Shown here: positions 34,294 to 43,174 of the stretch, one piece after another
Layout of the letters: each line of letters opens with the position of its first letter
Position numbering within the stretch: the first letter of the stretch is position 1
From: Planctomycetota bacterium
GTDB lineage: Bacteria; Planctomycetota; UBA1135; GCA-002686595
Length of the DNA stretch: 64,000 nt
Assembly: GCA_016712565.1 (NCBI GenBank)
Contig: JADJQU010000004.1
Location: 434,001-498,000, forward strand
Reading direction: 5' to 3'
Made by a program: the position numbers and the translations under genes
Notes under the pieces: generated by a model
Told to the model about the DNA's origin: nothing
Seen by the model: only the letters and a program-made list of their open reading frames with translations
Databases searched by the model: none

Positions 34294-34896
34294 TCAGGGG
34301 AACGTGGCGTAGGCGGATTGCATCGCGACGTCGATCAGGGCGCCGTCGCGGAAACTGGCCCGGCCCTTGCACAGGGCGCCGTCGCGGCGTGCCTCCACGA
34401 GCACGTCGCCGCCGTGTTGCAGGATCGAGGCGAATTGCTCCCGCGGGGTGATCACGACGATGCGCTCGTAGCCCAGGGCCAGCAGGCGATGGGTGACCCG
34501 CTCCGCGAGCAGCGCGGCCAGGTCCGCGGGGGTGGAGAGGGCCGTCGGCGCCGGGCGCTGCGAGCCCCCCGGAAGGCCCTGGGAGAGGTTGCGCAGCAGG
34601 GCATCCTCCAGGCGCTTGGTGCCGTCGCGCAATTCGCCCAGCAGCTGCTCGGTGCGCCGGAGGTCCGCGGAGGCCAGGGCGGGCCGGGCCGCCGGGCTCT
34701 CCCCGCTTCCGGGGGCGGAGTCGGCCCCGGTGAGCGGGCCCAGCTTGTCCAGGCGGCGCTCCAGCGCCGCGAGGCGGGCCACCAGGACCCACAGGGCCAC
34801 CGCCGAGGCACCCAGGAGGGCGGCCTGGAGCCAGGACCATGCCGAGCCGTCGGTCTCGAGGCCGAACGGCAGGCTCTGCAGGGAGAAGGGCTGCAC
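34294..34896 (-). CDS. Small membrane-anchored coiled-coil protein
   Basis: A 200-residue protein I do not recognise. It has one N-terminal membrane helix (about 21-45, WLQAALLGASAVALWVLVARLAALE) continuing into a coil. A linker rich in Ser/Pro/Ala and a helical stretch (ADLRRTEQLLGELRDGTKRLEDALLRNL) follow, and a ~75-residue C-terminal domain (DLAALLAERVTHRLLALGYERIVVITPREQ...) ends in ATFP. GTG 34896 has a -10-like TACCCT 9 nt upstream. The gene leads the asnS-nhaC transcript. Confidence 0.55.
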   Translation of the reverse strand: MQPFSLQSLPFGLETDGSAWSWLQAALLGASAVALWVLVARLAALERRLDKLGPLTGADSAPGSGESPAARPALASADLRRTEQLLGELRDGTKRLEDALLRNLSQGLPGGSQRPAPTALSTPADLAALLAERVTHRLLALGYERIVVITPREQFASILQHGGDVLVEARRDGALCKGRASFRDGALIDVAMQSAYATFP

Positions 34897-34905
34897 GGGG
34901 CGGGC

Positions 34906-34911
34906 AGGGTA
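34906..34911 (-). promoter_or_regulatory. -10-like TACCCT before the asnS operon
   Basis: On the minus strand TACCCT ends 9 nt before the GTG at 34896, another instance of the leaderless spacing. Confidence 0.4.
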
Positions 34912-34934
34912 GCATCCGCGGGACGCGCCCGCGC

Positions 34935-34962
34935 TTGTCCGGCCACTGCGCGACCCTACGAT
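34935..34962 (+). promoter_or_regulatory. Candidate promoter for the second antiporter
   Basis: TTGTCC (34935-34940) and TACGAT (34957-34962) are 16 bp apart on the plus strand. Transcription from here would leave a leader of about 50 nt before the ATG at 35021. The region is shared with a divergent leader. Confidence 0.4.
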
Positions 34963-35020
34963 ACCCGGCTCATGGTCCGACTCATGGGAAGTGGCCGAGG
35001 ATGACGAAGGGCCGTACCTG

Positions 35021-37177
35021 ATGCGCCCGCTTGCCTGGCTTGCCGTGCTTTGCCTGGCGCTCGCGGTCCTGGCACTGCCGGCCCCGGAGGCGGCGGCGGT
35101 GGGCGTGCAGCGCATCGCGACGCTGCTCGAGGCCCCCGTGAACCCGCCGCCGGGAGCTCCTGCGGCCGGGGACGGGACCGCCCCCCCCTGGTCCCTGGCC
35201 CAGCGTCTCCTGGAAAGCGCCGAGGCGCTCCCCGGGCCCGTCGGCGGGAGTGGTGCGGCACCCATGGGCCTGGCCCTGGGCGGCGTGCGCTTCACCATCC
35301 CCGGCGCCGGCATCGACGACCTGACGATCCACGCCCGCGCGCGGCGGGCCGTGGTCTCGGCCCTGCGCGCCGAGGCGGCCCGGCGCGGGATCGACTTGGA
35401 GATCCGCGGCAGCGACGCCGCCGTGGCCTCGGCACCCACCGTGCTCTTCAGTCTCCACGACGGGCGTCTTTCGGGCCGCGTGCGCAGCGGCGGCGTGGAC
35501 TACGGGGCTTCGATCCCCGCCCCGGGCGGCGATCGGCGCGCCCTGTTGCCCGCTCTGCTCTCCATCGCGCTGATGATCCTCTGGCGCCGTCCCCTGCTGT
35601 CCCTGCTGGCGGGACTGTGCCTGGGGGCAGGGCTGGTCCTGGCCCAACAGTCCGCCTCGACCCAGGCCGGCGGGGACGCCGCGGTGCACTTCGGCAGCGC
35701 GCCGAACGTCCTCGCGCGCATGTTGCTGGGCGAGTTCTGGGACAGCGCCGCCTGGAAACCCCTGGTGAGCGTGGCGGCCTTGCTCGCGACCTGGACCATC
35801 ACGGCGCGCAACGGAGGTCTGGGCGGCTTCGCCGGCTGGCTCGCGGGCCCGGCGGCCACGCCGCGACGCGCCCAGCTGCTCACCTGGGCGGCGGCCGTCG
35901 CCGCGCCCTTCGAGGCCCCCTGCCGCAACTTGATCGTGGGCTGGAGCCTGCGCACCACGGCCCTGCGCGCGCGCGTGTCGAGCGAAAAGTTCGCCTGGCT
36001 GATGGACAGCATGGGTCTGGCGGCCGTGGGCCTGTGCGCGCTCTCGCCCTGGACCCGCGAGGCCTTCGGCTTCGCCAAGGCGAGCTTCGCGGAGGCGCCC
36101 GCCGCAGACCTGTGGTTCGCCACGCTGCCCTGGCGCGGCTTCTGCCTCTCGACGCTTGCCCTGGGCCTGCTCGTGTGCCTCAGCGGGCGCGACTTCGGCG
36201 CCATGTTGGCCGCCGAGCGCCGCGGTCGCGAGGGACTAGGCTTCCACGACCGGGAGGCCCGGCGCGCGTTCGCGGCACCGGAGCCCGACCCGCGCACGGC
36301 GCTGCAAGCCTGACGGTTCTGCGCGCCCTGGTGCGTGTTCGTGGTCTCCGCCTTGATCGTGGGCCTGCGGGACAGCGGCGCCCTGGGGGGCGGGTTCCAA
36401 TGGGAAAGCCGCGCCTCCTGGCAGTCGCTCCTCGCGGCCGTGTCCCACGCGGACACGGCCCTGGCGGCCTCGCTGGCCGCCCTGGTGGCGGCCCTGTCGC
36501 TCTCCGCGGCCGGCGGCGCCGAACGGGGCGTCCCCGCGGCGTTCTTCCGCAGCCTCCAGAGCGCCGCCCGTCCCTGCCTGTTCCTGCTGGGCGCCTGGGC
36601 CCTGGCCGTGGTGTCCGCGCGACTCTGCGCGCCGGAGGTGCTGACGGCCTGCCTCGGCGATCGCATGGCGCCCGGCCTGCTGCCCGCCTTCGCCTTCCTG
36701 CTGGGGGCGGGCGCGGCCTACTGCTTCGGCTCGGCCTGGGTGCTCTTGCCGCTCGCGGTGCCGCTGGTGTGCGCCCTGGCCGCCTGGCTGGGCCGGGACT
36801 TCGGACCGGGCCGCGAGGCCCTGGAGGTGCTCGCCCTGGCCGGACTCTTCGAGGGCACCCTGGCGGGCGCCCTGGTCTCGCCCTGGAGCTTCGCCAGCCT
36901 CTCGGCCTCCATCGGCGCGGGCGCCGACCACGCCGACCACCTGCGCACGCAAAACCCCTATGCACTGCTCTCGGCGGGCTCGGTGCTGCTCTTCGGCTTC
37001 CTGCCCGCGGGCATGTTCGGCCTGGGGAGCGCAGGCGCCCTGACCCTGGTGCTCTCCGTTCAACTGGTGGTCTTCCTTTGGCTCTCGCGCGGCGGAGAAC
37101 GCCGCCCCGTGGAAGTCGCGGCACCTAGGGAAACGGCGCCGACTCCGGAACCCGTCGGCGCGCCGCAGGCGCCCTGA
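35021..37177 (+). CDS. NhaC-like antiporter with secreted-type N-terminal domain, interrupted by TGA
   Basis: One frame encodes the whole protein except for a TGA at 36311-36313. The N-terminus has a signal peptide (MRPLAWLAVLCLALAVLALPAPEAAA) and a ~130-residue extracytoplasmic domain. A membrane region of NhaC type follows (ALLATWTITARNGGLGGFAGWL, APFEAPCRNLIVGWSLRTTALRARVS, LMDSMGLAAVGLCALSPW). After the stop, the second membrane half resumes at 36335 (VFVVSALIVGLRDSGA..., ALVSPWSFASLSASIGAG, NPYALLSAGSVLL). Inserting one C near 36311 and removing one base near 36322 would yield ALQALTVLAPWCVFVV, so paired consensus errors are possible. The alternative is a genuine split into a 430- and a 280-residue product. 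LPG-flippase-like and unknown genes follow closely. Confidence 0.72.
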
Positions 37178-37200
37178 TTCAGCCCTCCTCGCAAGCACCC

Positions 37201-38217
37201 GTGGCCCTGCCCAAGTCCTTCAGCCGTCGACTGCTCGGCGGCATCCTGTTCGGCGTCGTCGTCTACCTCGGCATCGTGTTGTGGGCCGACGCGGGCGAGG
37301 TGGCGAGCGCCGTGCGCCGGCTGCCCCTGTGGGTCCTGCCGGCGGCCTGCGTCCTGTCCCTGGCCAATTACGCGATCCGTTTCTGGAAGTGGCAGCGCTA
37401 CCTGAACCTGCTCCAGATCCCCATCCACGGACGCGCCTCGTGGCTGATCTACCTCTCGGGCTTCGCCCTCTCGGTCACGCCGGGCAAGCTCGGCGAGGTG
37501 TTCAAGTCCTGGCTGATCAAGGGCCTTGCGGGCACGCCGATCCACACCAGCGCGCCGATCGTGATCGCGGAGCGCTTCACCGACCTGCTGGCGTACTTGA
37601 TCCTGATCGCCCTGGGCGGCATTGCCAGCTACCCCGAGTTCCAGTGGGTCTTCTGGTTGACCCTGGCCGTCTCGGGCGTGGGCCTCGCCCTGGCGGGCAG
37701 TCGCGCCTTCGCCCGCGGAGTGGCGCGCACGCTCAAGCGCACGCCCTACCTGTGGCGCCTGTCGGAGCGCGTCGAAGTCTCCTTCGAATCCACGCGCACC
37801 CTGCTCGCGCCGCGGGAGATCGTGCTGCCGACCCTGATCTCCGTGCTCGGCTGGGGCATGGAGTGCGCGGGCTTCTGGTTGATCGCCAACGCCCTGGGAA
37901 GCGGCGCCGAGGTGCCCTTCCTGGCGGCCGTGTTCGCCTACGCCTTGGGCGCCGTGGCCGGCGCGGTGCTGATCATCTTCCCCGGCGGCCTGGGCATGAC
38001 CGAGTTCTCCATCGGCAAGCTCCTGCGCGAGCAGTATTCCAACTCGCCGGCGCAACTCTCCCTCGAAGTCGCCCGCACCCAGGCCACGGCCGCGGTGCTC
38101 CTGACGCGCCTGTGCACGCTGTGGTTCGCCGTGGTGGTCGGCCTGATCGCCACCTCGATCTTCCGCCGCACGTTCGGGGAGGTGGACGGGGAGGGCGGCG
38201 GCGAGGCGGAGGCCTGA
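37201..38217 (+). CDS. Lysylphosphatidylglycerol-synthase-type flippase domain protein (UPF0104)
   Basis: A 338-residue integral membrane protein with about eight helices. It has the features of the MprF N-terminal/UPF0104 family: NYAIRFWKWQRYLNLL, SVTPGKLGEVFKSWLIK, IVIAERFTDLLAYLILIA and FPGGLGMTEFSIGKLL. In MprF this domain flips aminoacyl-phosphatidylglycerol; stand-alone proteins may move other lipids and are often near cell-envelope glycan genes. The GTG start at 37201 lies 23 nt after the antiporter, and the next gene follows after 7 nt. No synthetase domain is attached. Confidence 0.87.
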   Translation: MALPKSFSRRLLGGILFGVVVYLGIVLWADAGEVASAVRRLPLWVLPAACVLSLANYAIRFWKWQRYLNLLQIPIHGRASWLIYLSGFALSVTPGKLGEVFKSWLIKGLAGTPIHTSAPIVIAERFTDLLAYLILIALGGIASYPEFQWVFWLTLAVSGVGLALAGSRAFARGVARTLKRTPYLWRLSERVEVSFESTRTLLAPREIVLPTLISVLGWGMECAGFWLIANALGSGAEVPFLAAVFAYALGAVAGAVLIIFPGGLGMTEFSIGKLLREQYSNSPAQLSLEVARTQATAAVLLTRLCTLWFAVVVGLIATSIFRRTFGEVDGEGGGEAEA

Positions 38218-38224
38218 GGGCGGC

Positions 38225-38953
38225 GTGGAGCAGCGGGTGCGCAGGTTCGGCGCCCTGATGGCGGCCCTCGAGGACGAACTCCAATGGGAGCTCCTGGGGC
38301 GCGCCTACTGTGACGGCGACGGCACGGACTTCTTCGACGCCGGGCGCCGCGAGCGCGTGCTCGACGTGGGCCTGCGTTTTGCCGACGACCTGGGCGGGCG
38401 ACTGGCGCCCGGCCTGGAGCACCAGAGCCTCTACCTGGGCGCCGCCGTCGCCGAGTTGGCGCCGATCCTCTTCGAGCACGTGGTGTTGGGCCGCCGCGTG
38501 CACTGGATCAACACCGAGAACCCCGAGTGCCGCGAGTTGACCCGGGCCCTCGGCGCGGTCTGCGAACGGGAGGGTGTGGCTCCCATCGCACCCTCGAGCA
38601 GGGCTTCGGATTCCCTGGAGGCGGGATGTTGCGATCACCTGTGGCTGGTCAGCGTCCTCACCGATCCCGAGGCGTTCCCGGCGCTGCACGATGAGCTGTA
38701 CCAACGCGCGGGCGGCCTGCTCGCCACGGGCCGCGGGGATCTGCACGGGGAGCGCGGGGTCGCAAGACGATTGGCGCGCAACGTGCTGGAGCGCGCGGAC
38801 CGTCGCGCCCTTTTGTGCACCACCGACGAGGAGTTGGAAATCGTCCTGCCCGTGGCGAGAGAGCTGGGTCGCACGCTGGAGCCGCTGCCGGGTGGCCGCA
38901 TCTCGGCCCTGGTGGGCGACCGCGTTCGGCTCTGGGAACTCAGAGCCCCTTAA
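38225..38953 (+). CDS. Conserved-looking cytoplasmic protein of unknown function
   Basis: I do not recognise this 242-residue protein. It is soluble, acidic and Leu/Arg-rich with no signal or membrane segment. Notable stretches are DELQWELLGRAYCDGDGTDFFDAG, HWINTENPECRELTRALG, and DHLWLVSVLTDPEAFPALHDELY. A SAM- or nucleotide-binding motif is not evident. GTG 38225 lies 7 nt after the flippase-like gene, so it is probably co-transcribed. Its last 14 nt overlap the convergent lipoprotein gene. Confidence 0.55.
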   Translation: MEQRVRRFGALMAALEDELQWELLGRAYCDGDGTDFFDAGRRERVLDVGLRFADDLGGRLAPGLEHQSLYLGAAVAELAPILFEHVVLGRRVHWINTENPECRELTRALGAVCEREGVAPIAPSSRASDSLEAGCCDHLWLVSVLTDPEAFPALHDELYQRAGGLLATGRGDLHGERGVARRLARNVLERADRRALLCTTDEELEIVLPVARELGRTLEPLPGGRISALVGDRVRLWELRAP

Positions 38954-39383
38954 AGGGGTCGGCGAAGGGGTCGGCCGCGCCCGAGCCGCGGCGCCGGGTC
39001 GCGGTTCCAAACGGGTCGTCGAGGGGCTTGGGCCGGGGCTTGGGCCGGGGGTTGGATCGGATGCCGCTCTTCTGCTTGCCCAGCGGTGAATCGCTGCCGA
39101 ACGTGCGCTTGGGCGCCTTGGACTTGGTGCTCCCGCCCAGGACGGGATCCGCGCCCAAAAGCCCCCCCATGGGATCGGCCTGCTGCTTGTGGGCGCCCCA
39201 GTTGGCCAGACGCGCATTGCGGCGCGAGCTGCGCGTGGCACCCAGCCCGGATCCACCCTCGGGGTTGATCGCCTGGTTCTGTTGGGCGTGGTAGTGCTTG
39301 GAGCAACCGCCCAGGCCGGCCGTGAAGACGACGAGGCCCAGGCCGGCCACGATGCTGAGAATCTTTTTCCGGGCCTTGGCCAT
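38940..39383 (-). CDS. Small lipoprotein
   Basis: A 147-residue protein with a lipoprotein signal (MAKARKKILSIVAGLGLVVFTAGLGGC; the lipobox is LGGC, Cys27). The mature part is basic and of low complexity, with QQADPMGGLLGADPVLGGSTKSKAPKRTF and a Pro-Lys-Arg repeat followed by LDDPFGT and two DPF motifs at the end. It is probably disordered and tethered in the envelope; the basic residues could bind polyanions. ATG 39383 has a -10-like TAGGAT 10 nt upstream. It overlaps the preceding convergent gene by 14 nt. Confidence 0.68.
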   Translation of the reverse strand: MAKARKKILSIVAGLGLVVFTAGLGGCSKHYHAQQNQAINPEGGSGLGATRSSRRNARLANWGAHKQQADPMGGLLGADPVLGGSTKSKAPKRTFGSDSPLGKQKSGIRSNPRPKPRPKPLDDPFGTATRRRGSGAADPFADPFKGL

Positions 39384-39393
39384 GGGGTTCCTG

Positions 39394-39399
39394 ATCCTA
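39394..39399 (-). promoter_or_regulatory. -10-like TAGGAT before the small lipoprotein
   Basis: On the minus strand TAGGAT ends 10 nt before the ATG at 39383, again without a Shine-Dalgarno sequence. Confidence 0.4.
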
Positions 39400-39478
39400 C
39401 CCCAAGCCGGAGCGGCCGCGAGAGCGCACGGAAAGGAAGCTCGAAAACACGCTCGCGCGCCCTGCGCGCGGCCGTGCC

Positions 39479-40895
39479 TCAACGCCCCCGGGAGGCGAGC
39501 AGCAGGCCTCCGAGGGCCAGCAGGGCCGCCGCCCAGGCGAACCAGGACACCAGGCTGCGGCCGCGAGGAGCACCCCCGGGCGGGACCGGCCGAGGCCCGC
39601 CCCGTGGACCGGCAGAGGCCCCGGGCCGGATCCCGGCCTCGCTGGGAAATTCGAAGCAGGCTTCCCCCACCGCGGCCCGCTCGCTCCAGGGGAGAACCTC
39701 GGGAGCGGCCACGACGGCGCCGTCCAGGAGCTCGCCCAGCGCGACGGCGAAGGGCGCCGCGTCCTGGGTCCTTGGTGCCAGGGACTCGAACGAAAACTCC
39801 ACCCGTCCGAGCCGCCGGCGCACCACCGTCCCCGCGCGGCCCTCGGGATCCTCAAGGCGACCCCAGGGTTCCCACCCCGGGCCCGGCTCCCGGGCCAGGG
39901 CGAATTCGAAGCCCGTGGCCGAAAAGCGCACGCGTTCTTCGGGCGCGAAGAAGGTCCCGGCCTGGGCGGGCCCCGAACCGCGCTCGGCGCCCACGAGGTC
40001 CAAGGCGTGCCGGTCAGGCCGGAAGGCGTCCAGTCCCTCGGGCTCGACCTCCTCCCGCGCGAATCCACGGGCCTCCGCCCACACCGCCGCGAAGCGCCGC
40101 AGGGGTTCTGGCAAACCACGGTCGATGCGCAGGCCGCGGCGCTCGACGGTGCGCTCCTCCAGACCGACTCCGTTCCACACCCGGAGCGTCGCGCCGTCCT
40201 GGGCCACGGGCCCGGGCACGGTGCGGGCACCGCTGCACACACGGCCCGCGAACAGGGGCGCGGTGCGCGGCTCACAGTCGCTGACCCAGATGCAGTCCGA
40301 GCGGTCCAGGGACTCGAAGGGCGTCGGCGAAGCGCCCAGTGGATCCAGTCCGCGCGTGGGCGCCGTGAACCAGTCCTCGGGGGGCAGGGGCCCCACGAAC
40401 TCCGACTTCCCCAGGGGACCGTCGCTGCGCCAGCGCCGCGACTCGGGCGGAATCCCGGCGCTTTCGCACATCCTCGCGGCCGCCCGGACGGCCAGCTCCA
40501 GGCGCGTCGCCGCGCGCGGCTCGGCCCCCCGCGGACGCCAGGCCCAGCGTCGCGAGGGACCGCTCGTCCGTGGGCGCGGGAAGGTACATGGAGGGCGAGC
40601 GGTCCACCACGAGCGTCCAGGCGGGGCCCGCGCGCGGCGCCGCCTGCGCCGTCGGATGGGCCAGGGCCGCGATGCCGAACACCAGGGCAGCCAGGGCGAC
40701 CCAGGCGGAGAGCGGCAGAGTCCGTCGCGCCCGCGGCGGCTCGGTGCGCGGCGTCTCCAGTGTCCGGCGCCACAGACCGAGGGTCCCCGTGGCGTGCACG
40801 GCCCCGCGCCGGCCGCGCAGGGCGAGCCAGGCGACGGCGGGCAGCAGGCACAGGGCCCACAGCGCCCAGGGGTGCTGGAAGGCCAGGGAGTTCAC
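39479..40895 (-). CDS. BatA-like membrane protein, frame-shifted
   Basis: The N-terminal frame has BatA-type helices (FQHPWALWALCLLPAVAWLAL and LPLSAWVALAALVFGIAAL) followed by a von Willebrand-like start WTLVVDRSPSM. The second frame supplies RLELAVRAAARMCESAG, a ~300-residue beta-rich region and a C-terminal helix (WFAWAAALLALGGLLLAS). The shift falls at the C6 run 40525-40530; one base fewer restores continuity (AGAEPRAATRLELAV). The repaired length is about 471 residues. BatA-like proteins are paired with DUF58 proteins, usually with a MoxR ATPase, and affect envelope or stress functions. The GTG start overlaps the DUF58 stop as GTGA. Confidence 0.75.
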
Positions 40896-41809
40896 GGACA
40901 GGTGCGGGCGTAGCGCGCGAGGTGCGGCTCGAAGTCGTCGTCGGCGCGGGCCAGGAGCAGCACGCCGCGCGTCCTGGCCAGGGCGCTGCGCCAGTGCTCC
41001 AGGTGCTGGCCCAGGGCCGTGGCGTAGTCGCGGGCACGGCCCGGATCCACGTGGACCTCGAGCTCTTCGAGGGACTCGGGATCGAGCCACTTCACCGCGC
41101 CGCCACAGTGCTCCAGGGGCGCCCATTCGATGCCGGCGAGCACGGCGACGGCGTCGATGCGCCGCCGGGCCGCGGCCATGCCCGCGATCAGGCGCGGTTC
41201 GAGATCCAGCAGGTCGCCCACGAGGATCCAACGCCGCACGCGGGCCAGCGCGGGTCGGCCGAACCACGGCGCAAGCTCCGCCCGGCCCGCCCAGGGAAGC
41301 TCGGCCAGGGCGGCGCGGGCCAGGGGGAGATCCGCCGAGCTACTCAAGCTCACCCAACGCTCTCCCACGGCCAGGGAAACCTGATGGCCCCAGGAAAGTC
41401 CCAGGGCGCACAGGCCGTAGGCCAATTGCACCGCGAGCTCGAGCTTGGGTCGGCCCCCGTGTGCCCCAGTCCGCGCTCCCACGCCCATGGAGGCGCTGGA
41501 GTCCACGACCACGCACCAGCGCTCGCCCGACTCCGGGCTCGTGATGCGCAGGTGCTCCCCCTGACCGCGGGCGTAGAGATCCCAGTCGAAGGCCCGCAGG
41601 TCGTCGCCCGGGCGGTAGCGGCGTCGGCCGGCGAATTCGCCCCCCGCGCCCTGAAGCCGGAGCGCGGCGCCGGCCTGGTCCTCGCGAGGCGTGCGACGGC
41701 GGGCGGCCGCCTCGTGCACCAGGCGGGCCACGCGCGCCTCGAAGCCCGGCGGGAAGTGCCCCGCTCGGGGCGCGAGTTCGCTGGGCCGGTGTGCGCGGCG
41801 GGAGTCCAT
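40892..41809 (-). CDS. DUF58-domain protein
   Basis: A 305-residue protein with the DUF58 signature YRPGDDLRAFDWDLYAR (about 66-82) and a vWA-like segment with CVVVDSSASMGVG, a DxSxS metal-site pattern at about 100. No membrane helices are seen. DUF58 proteins typically sit in MoxR-BatA operons and are thought to act with the MoxR chaperone-like ATPase; no MoxR gene is in this window. It follows the dihydroorotase gene after 11 nt and overlaps the BatA-like gene by 4 nt, so these are co-translated. Confidence 0.85.
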   Translation of the reverse strand: MDSRRAHRPSELAPRAGHFPPGFEARVARLVHEAAARRRTPREDQAGAALRLQGAGGEFAGRRRYRPGDDLRAFDWDLYARGQGEHLRITSPESGERWCVVVDSSASMGVGARTGAHGGRPKLELAVQLAYGLCALGLSWGHQVSLAVGERWVSLSSSADLPLARAALAELPWAGRAELAPWFGRPALARVRRWILVGDLLDLEPRLIAGMAAARRRIDAVAVLAGIEWAPLEHCGGAVKWLDPESLEELEVHVDPGRARDYATALGQHLEHWRSALARTRGVLLLARADDDFEPHLARYARTCP

Positions 41810-41820
41810 GGCCCGGGGCC

Positions 41821-43174
41821 TCAGCCCTTGGCCGGCACAACGGGGCCGAACTCCAGGGGTTCACCGCCGGCCTCTCCCAGGGCCTGGCCGTCGGCCCAGG
41901 CCAGAACGCCGCGGCGCACGACGAAGCGCGGGAAGCCGGCCAGTTCGAAGCCCTCGAAGGCCGACCAGCGGCTGGTGGAGGGCAGGGAGGCACCTTCGAC
42001 CCGGCGCGACGCGTGGGGGTCGAAGAGCACCACGTCGCCGTCGAACCCGGGGGCCAGCTCTCCCTTGCGTTGGAGGTGCAGCGTCCGCGCGGCGGAGCGC
42101 GTCACCAGGTCCAGGGCGCGCTCGGGTCCCAGAAGGCCCTGGCGCACGAGCTCCCAGGTCAGGGGCCAGAGCAGGTCCACCGAGGGCATGCCCGAGGGCG
42201 CGTGGGCGTAGGGCCGCAGCTTCTCGAACAGAGGGTGGGGAGCGTGGTCGGTGGCGATGGCGGACACGGTGCCGTCCGCCAGGCCGGCCCGCAGGGCCGC
42301 TCGATCGGCGTAGGTCTTGATCGAGGGATTGACCTTGAGCAGGTTGCCGAGACGCTCGGCATCCTCGTGGGTGAGGAACAGGTAGTTGGGCCCGGTGCTG
42401 GCGCTGACGGGGAGGCCCTCGCGGCGCGCGGCGCGCACCAGCTCGACGCCGCCCGCGGTCGAGAGGTGGAACACGTGCAGCTCCACGCCGCAGCGTCGCA
42501 CGAGTTCGATCGAGTGGCGGATCGACTCGGTCTCGGCGGCGTGGGAGCGCGCCAGGTGGTGTTCGCGCACGCTGGCCGTGGGATAGGCCAGCTTGCCCGC
42601 CTGCAGCAGTTCCTCCTGCTCGCAGTGGGCCACGATGGGACGGCCGGCGCGCGCGGCCTGCTCGAAGAGCAGGCGAATCGTCTCCGGATCGGTCTGGCCC
42701 CCCAGGCCCGTGGAGCCGCCCAGGAAGCACTTGAAGGCGGGTGTCCGCGGCGCCATCGCGGAGAGCTCCGGCAGCGAGGACTCCAGGAGGTTCGCCAGGC
42801 AGCCGAAGTCCACGCGCGAGCGACTGCGCACCAGGGCCAGCCGCTCGTCCAGGGCCCGGCGCGTGGTGGTCAGGGGCGGGTTGTTCTGCACCTCGCCCAC
42901 GCTGGTGACGCCGCCGTGGAGCGCGCCGCGGCTGCCGCGATCCCAGCCCTCCTTGCGTTCCAGACCCGGCTCGCGGAAGTGCGTGCAGGTCGATCAGGCC
43001 TGGAATGGCGCACAGGCCCTCGGCGTCCAGTTCCGGTCCGGATCCCGAAACGCGTTCGGCGACCTCGACCACGCGGCCGGACTCGATGCGGATTTCCTGG
43101 GGCCGCGAGGGAGCCCCGGGTGTGCCGGGCGGATAGCTCCGCGCGCGGCGGACGATCAGGTCGCCCCCGCTCAC
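41821..43174 (-). CDS. Dihydroorotase-like amidohydrolase, frame-shifted
   Basis: A class I dihydroorotase of about 451 residues when repaired. Metal and active-site features: VIDL-type HxH region (IPGLIDLHA...), the lysine in FKCFLGGSTG, His in IVAHCEQ, His in HVFHLSTAGG and Asp in ATDHAPH. The frame breaks inside the first metal-binding motif at about 42980-42984. Restoring one GC dinucleotide gives DLHAHFREPGLERKEGWDRG, continuing into VGEVQNNPPLTT. The enzyme makes dihydroorotate in pyrimidine synthesis, although some relatives are allantoinase- or hydantoinase-like. The GTG at 43174 overlaps the phosphatase stop as GTGA; the conserved C-terminus ends at 41821. Confidence 0.82.

Noticed and set aside
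36311..36313. Selenocysteine at the TGA in the antiporter
   Set aside because: No clear SECIS-like stem-loop follows, NhaC proteins have no known selenocysteine, and paired base errors explain the change.
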